In this document: positions 35,801-46,378 of the stretch, one piece after another
Numbering within the stretch: the first letter of the stretch is position 1
Layout of the letters: each line of letters begins with the position of its first letter
DNA from: Acanthochromis polyacanthus
Taxonomy: Eukaryota; Chordata; Actinopteri; Pomacentridae
NCBI RefSeq assembly: GCF_021347895.1
Contig: NC_067116.1
Location: forward strand, 40,691,677 to 40,755,676
Reading direction: 5' to 3'
Length of the DNA stretch: 64,000 bases
Notes under the pieces: model-generated
The model's database searches: none
What the model saw: the letters and a program-made list of their open reading frames with translations, nothing else
What the model was told of the DNA's origin: nothing
Program-made: the position numbers and the translations under genes

Positions 35801-38792
35801 AGCCACGCTAGCCTCCTATCGAGCTGCTCGCACACTGGTCCCGCAGTCGGTCCTCCCGCTCACCGTCTGACAGCTGGGCTTGTGGGTCCTCAGCCCCGTT
35901 CTCCAAGCCTCCCGCTTGGGCTGCTGAGTCTGGCTTCGTCCAAGCCAGAAGAATCCACGCCGCCACGCTCTGCCTCCTGCTCCGCTGAGAGACCAAAAAA
36001 GCCACCTGGCGTCTGATGAACGCAGTCATGTCACCTGTTTGGGGCGGCTGCTCCGCCTGGTCAAAAATACTCGCCCAGACACACTCACAACCAATCAAAC
36101 AACAGCATGCAGCCAGAGTAAAACAAGGCACGGTTACCTATAATAATAATCCCATTACCACCCAGCTGGATTCAAGTGGTCCTATAGGCTTTAAGTCAGA
36201 ACTTTGGCAGATGAGATTTGTCCTGAAGCAGCTCTGTCTCCTGAAAAATGATGTTCCTCTATAACTAGACTGCCTTCTTTATTACATTACAAGGGAATTG
36301 CACCACTTAACTGACACTGCCTACCCAAATGATCACGTTAACCCAGAAAATGGAGGGGAACTTCAAACGTACTGTAAAGACATGTATTTTAAAACAAAGC
36401 ATGATATTTTCCTACCCTGAACAAGCTTTACATGTGACAGGGTCAGTTCCAACCCAAAGTATATTCTTCCAAACCTAACCAAACACTGAGTGAAAAAGAA
36501 AAGTAAACGACAAATTAAAACAAAACTGACGTCTAAGAATAATGGCCCCAGATGGGATGTGAGCCCTGGACTCCTGGGGGAAAATTCTGTTGCTGATTTC
36601 TGCCTCCATCCTTTTTCATGCAGATTTTGTGGCTGTTTCACACTTGAAGCCTTGAAGTCCAGTTGTTTCTACTGAAACTCCTGAGATTACCTGAATGATT
36701 GAGAATATGCACAGATGTAAATGAGAATGCAGTTTTATTGTACATTGATGGAATTTTTGAGAGAATTTGAAACTGCTCCGGTGTTGGTTGTTTGCTTTGA
36801 GTCGCTGTCATGCTAAATTGTGAAAGTGTTACTTCTCTCTCAGGTTGCCGCTCTCTGTTCCTCTGTGTATTTGGTTGTTTTTCATACATAACAAACCCAC
36901 AAATGCCATCAGCTTGCAAGGTGGAGCTTTCCAGATCTATACTCTTCTTTTAAATCAGTTCCTGTTTTTCCTTGTGCAGTGGAGTTGTACAGTGTTTGAG
37001 CAAAGTTGTAGGTGAGCTGGTGTGCTTGAGATGCAGAAACTGAGTAGGAGTAAAGGCTGAAAGTGACTGTGGCTCTTTAGATCAGCACATTTAATGTATA
37101 TTTGTTGCATATTTTTGTAGATTTTTAACTTCACTTTTTAAATTTGTCAGGTGAATCTGTATGATTAATGATGCTGTAACATCTCAGCTGTTAAAACGTT
37201 TGGGGTCACCCAGACAATTTCAGTTTTTCATGAAAACTCACACTTTTATTCATGTGCTAACATAATTCCACAATGGTTTTCTAATCATCAATGAGCCTTT
37301 CAACACCATTAGCTAACACAATGTAGCATTAGAACACAGGACTGATGGATGGTGGAAATGTTCCTCTGTACCCCTATGGAGATATTCCATTAAAAAGTTC
37401 CAGCTAGAATAGTCATTTACCATATTAGCAATGTCTAGACTGGATTTCCGATCAATTTAATCTTATATCATTTAAATGAAATGCTTTTCTTTCAACAATA
37501 AGGACATTTCTAAGTTACCCCAAACTTTTGAATGGTGGTGTATATCAGTTAGGTTCTGTAATTGATAAAACTGTAGGCTATAATATTACATTAGTTAAGT
37601 TATTCTCCATGATTAATAACACTTTAGCACATCAGCTTTAAAATGCAGTCAACTAGAGTAGTATTTTGTATCAATGTTGTCAAATTTTAACCTGAATATA
37701 TAAGTTCTTCAGGTAAAATCACACCATAAACAACACTATAAGGTCTTACCCTAATACCTAAGCAGTCATAATCTTGATGCAGCAGCTTAGAATGATGACT
37801 TGACATTCTAGAGGAAGCAACTATGCAGTGTTGCATCTACACTACTTTAAAGGATGAAGTGATTGCTTTTATTTTGAAAAAAGAAATGCAACTTTGAGGC
37901 ATGGATGAGTTTAATAGTGACCAGAGAGGGGCTTTAAATTCTGTTGCAGTAAGCTATAGGTTCTAGTCCTTGTCCATGGCAAAGATGTTCTTGCTCAATT
38001 GCTCTGATAAATCTGATATGTGTTTGAAAATATCTACTGCAACTCGATTTTCTTAAGAAGATGGAGCAAGTGATGGAAAGACTGAACCAAAGACTAATGT
38101 AAACATACTAACCAGTCATTAGTTATTGTGATATCTTCTTTTATATCTGAACTAAAGACCTTTCCGCTGTTTGTTCTGGTAAATGATTTTGGTCAGGTGC
38201 TTCCAACTTTTATTGATCCCTGAGTGGAAATTGCTTACAGTTGCTCCCATTTAAGTTCTCATTAATTTAAGCAGAAGAAAATAATTGAAGATGAGTAGAA
38301 AATTATAAGCGTAAAATGTAAAAACAAAAAAAAAAAAAAAAAAAAAAGTACATTGAACAGCAAAAATAAAGATGTAAGTAGTAATAACTAGATGTGGTTG
38401 TGTTGCCTACAGGAAATTAGAAATGTCAATAATGTGTTTTTCCTCTGTTTCTTTCGTCTCAGCTCTCGACAGCAAGGCTCCTAAGGCAGAGGACATTGAG
38501 GAAGAGGATGATGATGTTCCAGGTATGAACTGGAAGCATAAAAGTCCACATTTACTTGTAATTTACTAAACTGCACACATTTAAACAAATTCTCATAAAG
38601 GCATGACAGAATCTTGTCAGTTTTCTACAACAATTCTTGAAAAACTTCATTAAATCGAGCACATTCTTTAGAATTAATAGAAACTGCAGCATCATGCACT
38701 GTTTTCCTTAAAAGTGAACTTGACATTTGTGCTTTTGTCCTGCAGATCTGGTGGAGAACTTCGACGAAGCGTCGAAGAACGAGGCGAACTGA
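32879..38792 (+). CDS. btf3l4: Basic transcription factor 3-like 4 (NAC-beta-type protein)
   Basis: Paralogue of BTF3, the beta subunit of the nascent polypeptide-associated complex, which binds emerging chains at the ribosome exit; cytosolic, with possible nuclear roles. Five coding exons: 32879-32932, 34411-34524, 34652-34853, 38463-38522, 38746-38792. All phases fit and give 158 aa, the same length as human BTF3L4. Residues 1-18 read [18 protein letters not shown]; then the basic RRKKKVVH ribosome-contact motif; the NAC domain follows ([38 protein letters not shown]); the tail is acidic ([20 protein letters not shown]) and ends SKNEAN, as in BTF3L4 rather than BTF3. Nearly every residue matches the human protein. 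The start codon lies 9 bases into an exon that begins GTAAGA. Intron 34854-38462 is repeat-rich. Confidence 0.97.
35588..35765 (+). repeat. 29-33-bp minisatellite in btf3l4 intron
   Basis: About six copies of GTGGTAAAACGGCTTCACAA followed by AAACACTG(A)GT; the three central copies are nearly identical, the outer ones have drifted. It lies in a locally GC-rich insert (about 35,430-36,130) with several GCTAGC words that is unlike the surrounding intron. Confidence 0.85.
37192..37548 (-). mobile_element. Tc1/mariner-type MITE in btf3l4 intron
   Basis: The ends are inverted: AAAACGTTTGGGGTCAC at 37193 and, on the other strand, CAAAAGTTTGGGGTAAC near 37,530. The interior read on the minus strand contains GGTAAATGACTATTCTAGCTGG and AATGGAATATCTCCATA, which I recall from the 5' part of a fish Tc1-like element. 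About 355 bp, no transposase. Confidence 0.65.
38325..38347 (+). repeat. Poly-A tract
   Basis: A homopolymer-like A run inside the btf3l4 intron, about 115 bp before the next acceptor. Confidence 0.85.
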
Positions 38793-39078
38793 CGCGTACA
38801 AGGTTCATGTGCACATGGACTGGACTGCAAAGAAGCTAGAAAACCCCCCCTTGTGTTTTTAAGTCTAGCTATCTCAGACATATCAGACACTATCCCTGAA
38901 AATCCCAGAGACTTTTCTATTTTGCAATGACCACGGATGTCCCAGTCCGACTGACTTGTGTACTTAAAAAGAAAAGATAAACGGTTAAATCCCTTCAGCC
39001 ACATTGTCAGTCATCATCAGGATCACGGTGGTCATCAAATCAAGTCTTAAGACATTTTTTTTGTTCTTTATGAAACAA

Positions 39079-39084
39079 AATAAA
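39079..39084 (+). promoter_or_regulatory. btf3l4 poly(A) signal
   Basis: AATAAA 287 bp after the btf3l4 stop, followed by TG/GT-rich sequence. The zfyve9 start codon is only 425 bp further on. Confidence 0.65.
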
Positions 39085-39229
39085 GGCGATTAACATTTTG
39101 TACATGGTGCTGTGGTCATTGAGAAAATGTTGCTGATTTTTCACGGTGTTTTCTGCATGGAAACGATGCACTGATTCTGCTGAAACACTTCATGACAGCT
39201 TGTGCAGATGGTTGGGTTTTCATATCTGG

Positions 39230-40070
39230 CGTCATAGCTGCCTCGTCTTGGCTTGCGCGCCGTCCTGCGGGGCTTCTGGAGACGGGAGGCGAACTGGGGA
39301 GGGACGTTTCTGCACACCTCCTGAGTTTCTTCAAAGAGCTGCAGAGAGAGAGACACGGGGGAGGAGGGGAGATCACACAGAAAAGAGAAAAGAGAGAGTG
39401 TGAGGGGGGAGAAGAGAAGAGAAGGGAGGCGAAATCATCCCATCCTCCGCTTGCGAGCAAAGGCACCGCTGCTTGGATCCGTCTTCTCCTCGGATGTAAC
39501 CGGATAAAATGCTGAAGTTTTTCTCTGCGCGGGATGACGAGAACGAAAGCCTTCTGGGAGCAATAACTGAGGGTAAGAAACTGCGTTGATCTCAGCCGGG
39601 GTGGGGATGATTTTTTTCTCCTCATCTGCTGTCTGCGCGTTACCAGAGGGTGATGATGATGCTGCGCGTCTGTTTGTCACAGAAAAACGCTGATCCAGCA
39701 TTTGGTTGCGCGCATAGACCGCATCATCTCGAATGTGTGTGTGTGCGTGCGTGTGTGTGTTGCGCACATTGACGCGCTGTCCGGAGAGCCCCGAGGAGCC
39801 TCCGGTGGAAAAACATGAGCTCGGTGAAGAGTCCTGTCCGAGCTGATGTAACGGAGGATGCGGGCTGAGTGTCGCATTGCCGCTGGCCTCGGTTGCCTGC
39901 GAGGGGATTAAACATTTGCACGTGTGCCGGACTGCGTCACTGTCCCGGGAAGCGAAGCGCTCAGTGAAGCGGATCGGTGCAGCCCCGCCACCCGCTGCTA
40001 AGCTGCTTCGAGGGGGGAAATCTCGCCTCTGTAGCCCCCGCTGCATTAACGACGCCACCCGCCTTTATTT
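39230..40070 (+). promoter_or_regulatory. CpG-rich promoter and first-exon region of the ZFYVE9-family gene
   Basis: CpG density rises sharply over this stretch, which brackets coding exon 1 (39509-39572). A purine-rich GAGAGA tract at about 39,345-39,430 lies just upstream of the ATG. No TATA box seen. Confidence 0.5.
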
Positions 40071-43000
40071 ATTTCTCTGGTGGGGGGGATGAAATCACCT
40101 GCAATGCAGTTTAATCAGGAAAATGAATTTTACCACATTTTACGCACCATCCTTCTCATCAAATATCCTCTCATGTACCCAAACCACACACACACATCTG
40201 AGCAGGAATTGATGAGTCCTCTTGCAGGAGTTATAACTATTCATGAATCACTGGCAGGAGCTCAATGGAACATCAACTCTGCACGCATTAACACCCTTTT
40301 GCATTGCCTGCTGCTAATTCACTGGGAAGGACACTGAAGCAGTAATTGGCTGCAATTACAGGGGACATTTGCTCTCAGTGCAGAACATCATGTGGAAATC
40401 ATGCATGGAGTCATTTCAAATGGCTTAATTGTGTGCATTTAAACACACATAGTGGGCTCGGTTGAACATGTAGTGGCACACATGCAGTCATAACACTGAT
40501 CTAGATTGAAATGAACTGTTTTGCTATCTTTTATCACACTTATCACTGCATTTTTGTGTGCCTTCCAGCAATGGTTTGGATCAGAACACCTGCAACATTC
40601 AAGCCTTTAATGTGAAATGCTACACAGAGCCAATTAAACACAGAACCACTATTGAACTTTTTCTTCTCTGGGGAACCATTAGCTGTGTGGTATCATCAAT
40701 CTTATCCACAGCCGCCACTGGCTGAGCATCAATACTTGTTCAAAACAAAGCACCTTTTAAAAAAAACAAAACAAAACAAAACTGCACTTTCTGTGATGTG
40801 ATCTGCTCAGACACACCCCTCAAGGGCGTTCAGTGATGACTGAAGGCTGTGAGGTGCTGTTAGAAGTGCGCAGATGAATTATCACATTGTACTTAATGGC
40901 CACTTAGCTCATGTGAACACAGCTATTCCAGCTAATGAGTCTTTATCCATGAGCATGCATGCATCACGCCTGTGTAAGTGTGTGCACGCTTTGACAGAAA
41001 CAGAGACACTGATGATATCATTATGCTCCTCCTCGAAACAGATGAAGGAGACAATCCGTCTCTGCAGGACACCAAGCACCACTGGCTCAACAGGCCCTGC
41101 CTCCTGGTGCTCAAAGACGGGGATGTGTCGAAACCAGGACAAATCAGAGCAGAATCTCCTTCCAAAGCCGCCTCGGATGCAACAATCAGAAGCACATGTG
41201 AGCAGAAACCGTATGAGTATCCCACCAAAACAGCTTCACACTCCCAGCTGGAGGAAGGCAGCTGCACTGTGACCGCCATCTCGACATGGGGTGAGCGGGA
41301 GGCGTCCTCCAGCCCTCTGGTGCTGAGCCCTGCAGAGGCAGCCTGGCCTGAGGACGAGGAGGAGAAGCCCCAGGTTCTCCCATCGAAGGAGGACTCGGTG
41401 ATTGAGGAGAAGGAGGTGGAGGAAAGTGGGCAGCAAGAGCAAACCTGCAGCTCGGAGGCGACTGCAGCACCTTCATCTGAGGAGACCTGTGGAAAGGAGC
41501 TGCAGAGCCAGACGAAGACGACCAGACCTAAAGGAGGAGATGAAACCAGCAAGGCCCAGGCAGCCAGTGGAGGAGGAGCGATGGCCGAGTGTGCAGCTTC
41601 TCCTGTGGATCCTGATAATGAGAGCAGCCCTGTCGGCATCCTGTCCAAGGAACGAGGCTCCATCCTGGGGGATGTCGCTCCGGTGTGGGTCCCTGATGCT
41701 GAAGCTCAGGTCTGCATGAAGTGTGGGGTCAAGTTCACGTTCACCAAGAGGAGGCACCACTGCCGCGCATGTGGGAAGGTGAGTAAAAATGTAGAAGTTT
41801 GTAGTCAGCGTAAGCAATTTTGAGGTGAACTTTAACTTGTGTGTGTCCTTCTGTGGTGTGTGCATGTGCATGTGTGTGTCGTCAGGTTTTTTGTTCACTT
41901 TGCTCCAATCTGAAGTTCAGACTTACACATCTGGATGGCAAGGAGGGACGGGTTTGTGTTTCCTGTCATTCAACCCTCATCAAAAGTGAGCACACACTTT
42001 TCACTGTTGCTGCTGTTCAAAGTCACAGTTCTTTAAAAAGAAAAGAAAAAAGACACTTATGCATGACTAAATCTCACCTGTTCTCTTTCAGGGACGCCTC
42101 CGAGGGGGAAGAGGAGGGTGTGGTTTGCGGATGAAATCCTGGCCAATAAGCAGTCAGAGTCTGCTCCGACCACGCCGGTGAGGGGGCCGACGTTCTCCCC
42201 GCTGATGAGGCGGGCGCTGGGAGGACCGGGTAGAAGTCCTGTGGGTTCACCACAGCTCAGGAGAACCTCCAGGCCACACGGGACGTCCATCAGTGTAGGT
42301 TCACCCAAAGACACTGTGTAGGGATGTCCGATGATATCGACCCACCAATACTACTGGACCAGTATTGGCTTAAAAATGCAATATCGGTCAATATTGTTAT
42401 CGGGTTTTTTTGCCTATTATGAACAAAGATAAAAATAATGCCTGGATTTCACCTCCATTTACCGGACTCATAGAGAGAGGCAGAGTGTGAGCTGTTGTTT
42501 GAAACAATAAAAGAAAAAATGACATAAATATGGAATTTTTTCCATAACTTAATTGGAAGTAATTTTCTTATTTTGCACAGACAATGTTTACATTTGAAAC
42601 CCTTGCTTCATTTGAGAATGCATCCTATGGGGCGTCAGTAAAATTAGGCATGACGTGTTAATTCCACAACAGGAGATTTGTGATGTTACCAAAAAGTAGT
42701 TAAATAGCTCACATACATTGGGATCAATAGATATTGGAATCAGAAATTGGGAGTTGGACAATATCGGCATATCGGTTGTTGGCAAAAAGTCAATATCAGA
42801 CATCCTTACTGCTGTGATATAGATTTAATAAAAATATAAAAACCTATGAGTCTGATATGTGCTGGGAGTGGAGCTGGAGTCAAACTGGATAACTCTTCAC
42901 TTTTCTGCCAGAATGACAGCTAAAACACTTTTATCTAAGCAATACTATCAACATCTTTTGCAAAATTGTGCTTATTGTTAGTTCTGTTTTCACCTTGTGC

Positions 43001-43109
43001 TTTTTGTACTCGTCTAATATTGTGGGAGTTTTTTTTCAAATATCAACAATTTTTACACAGTTTTTGTAAATACCAGTATTTTTAATCTTATTTCTATTTC
43101 TTCAACTAA

Positions 43110-43177
<68 letters not shown>

Positions 43178-46100
43178 TTATCGTTGGTGCAATATCGGTT
43201 TCCATATCATGTGTAGCATTTCATTTTCATGTGCAATATGTCGTTCCTCAGGTGCAATTTTTCATTTTCATCTCATAAGTGGAATTTTGCCATTATAATA
43301 TGCAATGTCACTTATTACCTCAATATAACTGCCAGCATTATTTTTTATTCTTCTTCTCTGGCCTTATTTTAGCTGTCAGTAATATGGCGTACTTAAATGT
43401 TATTGCTTTTGTACTTTTTAGACACTACATTTTTTATGAGCAATAGCTGGCACTAAAATTTCCTTTGGTATTTAAAAAGTCTTATCTTATCTTATCTTAT
43501 CTTATCTTATCTTATCTTATCTTATCTTATCTTATCTTATCTTGTCTTATCTTATCTTATCTTATCTTATCTTCGTCCAGGAGGCCTGTGGTCCTTACGG
43601 CTGGGGAACCACAGCTTTAGTGAGCAGCTCTGCCAACCTCATCCCCCTGGACGGCCTCCCACCCATCCTCACCTCCACAGGAGTCAAAGGAGGTAAGGTG
43701 AACTCCAATTTGCAGCTTGAAAGTGAGAGTCAAACAAAAGGTGACTGATTGTTATTCACAGTAGTGCAGATGCAACTATTATCCTGAGCTTGACATGTAG
43801 TTTGGCAGTTTTTTGGGGTATTTCATCACCTTGTACACTGCGCATGGTGCAGATATAGAAGGAGATTTGTAAGGAAATGAGTTTTTGTGCTTAATCACAC
43901 AGGACAGGGTGGTTTTGGTGCAAAAGAAATGAAGTGACAGCAGCAGCTATGGATCAGATTCCTACAGAAATTCCACCCAGACTTCCACTCTGTAACTATT
44001 CTGCTAAATTCTTGTTCAAATACTACATTCGGCTTCGTGCAGCTGCTCCTCCTCATGCACATGATCCTGTGCTTTGCTCATTTTTGTGACTGTATCACTA
44101 AATTAAAACCAGGCAGCCCCCAGATGTGAATGCACCATAAATACGTGTTGAATCTTCTGACTTACTACTGACTAATGCTGTTACTCTAAGTAATAACGCG
44201 GCTCTCGTCTTGCCTGGTTAAACAGGGGCGTGTAAGAATAACAGCATTAATAAAAGCCGCCTGTCTTCGCCTCTTATTTAATGCCTCACTTAGACAATAG
44301 TTATTCATCTTCGCGCGGCTATGAATTCATTTTCAAATATGAATCTTTAATGAAGCTAGACTTTTTTTTGTGAAGCAGCAGATTAGGAAAGAGTTTAAAA
44401 GCGTTTGGCTCATTTCAGCAGTTGTGGATTAATCTGAAGGCTCTGTGACTTTATTTATGTATATTTTTCCCTCCTCAGATTACACTGTGGAGGAGCAGCC
44501 GTCTGAGATGCTGCTTATTCAGGAGCTGGAGAGCGGCAGACCCAAACCTCTGGTGTTTGTCCTCAATGCCAACCTGCTTGCTATGGTCAAGCTGGTCAAC
44601 TGTATGAGTCTTCTTTCTTTCTCTTGATAAATACAACGATAAGATGTGCAGAGAGCAGGTTATACGTAACTAAAATGAATATTAGGTCTTAAAATTAGTT
44701 CATTTAAACAGAAAACATCACTTTTGTATATTATACGTGAGATATTTTCACATACCTCATCTCTTTTTGGAGAATTCTTCCAGCAAATTGTCCTTTCCTT
44801 GCAGATCAACAAAGTGGTATCCTTCACTGTGTTTTAGATGTGAACAGGAAGTGCTGGTGCGTGACAACAAAGGGGATGCACGCCGTGGGGCAGGTGGAGG
44901 TGGTGGTGCTGCTGCAGTGCCTCCCCGAAGAGAAAAGCTTCCCCAAAGACATCTTCAGCCACTTCATCCAGCTGTACAGGGACACACTGACAGGTCAGAG
45001 CCACACACTTAAAGAAACCTCTGCATGAGGCACAGATTAAACAACTCCCGTCTCCGTGCACCGACCGTTATCTCTCTCCGAACGTTTTTTTCTTTTTCAC
45101 TCTTATCTTTACACATCTGTCCTTCTGGTCTGTGTGTCTGCAGGGAAGGTTGTGAAACACTTGTCGCTGTCCCTGTTTGGCAGCAGATTCTTAGGCAGCG
45201 AGGAGCATGCAGGCTTCCTGTACGTTCGCTCCACTCTGCAGTCGCTTCAAGGTCTACCTCTGCCCAACCAGCCCTACCTCTTTGGCCTGCTGGTGCACAG
45301 AGCGGAGGTGGCCTGGGCCAAAGCTTTCCCCCTGCGCCTCATGCTGCGGCTCGGGGCTGAGTACCGATGTAAGGCAGATAAAGTGATGAAATATTGCAGC
45401 CATAATGCCACAGATTTGCTCATCAGTTACCCCACTATACATCTGTTTTCCAGTCTACCCGTGTCCCCTGTACAGCGTGCGTTTCAGGAAGCCTTTGTTT
45501 GGGGAAATTGGTCACACCATCATGAGACTACTAGTGGTGAGAGCCTCATCTTTGGTGGCATTAAGACACCAAATTTCCAATCATCAGTAGACGTTTGGAG
45601 TAACTTTTACCAGACTTGTCATCTGGATGTTGATGCTTTTTTTTTTTTAGGATTTTAGGAATTACCGTTACAGCCTTCCAATGGTGCCGGGGCTCACTGT
45701 GGATCTAGAAGCTCAGAGGACGCTCATAAAGATACCGACCACCGGGTATAACGAGGCAAGTCTCACACAGTTAATACTGCATGTGTTTTTAATCAGGCAT
45801 CATCCCTCTTACTCTACCCGTGTGTCTCACTTTAGCTAATGAAGGCTCTGAATAAGTCCAATGAGCATGTGCTGGCCATCGGGGCGTGTTTCAATGAGAC
45901 TGCAGACTCCCACCTCATCTGTGTGCAGGCAGACGACGGCCAGTATCAGACACAAGCCATCAGCATCCACAATCAGCCACGCAAAGGTGACGTCAGGACA
46001 CTGCACAGGACATCCACATAGCACAAACTGAGGTCATGTGATTGTCGCTTTCATGACTGACTGGCAAGATGTACATTTTGAGCTTTTATTTAACTTTGAT

Positions 46101-46323
46101 ACAAATGTACATATTATGTAATATTAATTTGCAGCCAAACATTTGCATTTTAAAAGCCTTTAAAATAAAATAAAGCATAGTAAAGCAAAAAAAATGGGTT
46201 AAAAAAGCAGAATTAAATTAAGTTAAATATGTTACTAGATATTTTAAATATTTGGTAATAAATAATATTGCAGAATATTCAAATTGCCAAACAAGTCATA
46301 CAAAAATTGTATGTATTTTATAT

Positions 46324-46378
<55 letters not shown>

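Noticed and set aside
39435..40058. 207-residue minus-strand open frame at the zfyve9 promoter
   Set aside because: Open only because the region is a CpG island with few stops; it crosses coding exon 1 and its donor in antisense and has no recognisable domain.
40932..41663. 243-residue minus-strand open frame
   Set aside because: Antisense shadow of zfyve9 exon 2, which has conserved SARA residues and splice sites on the plus strand.
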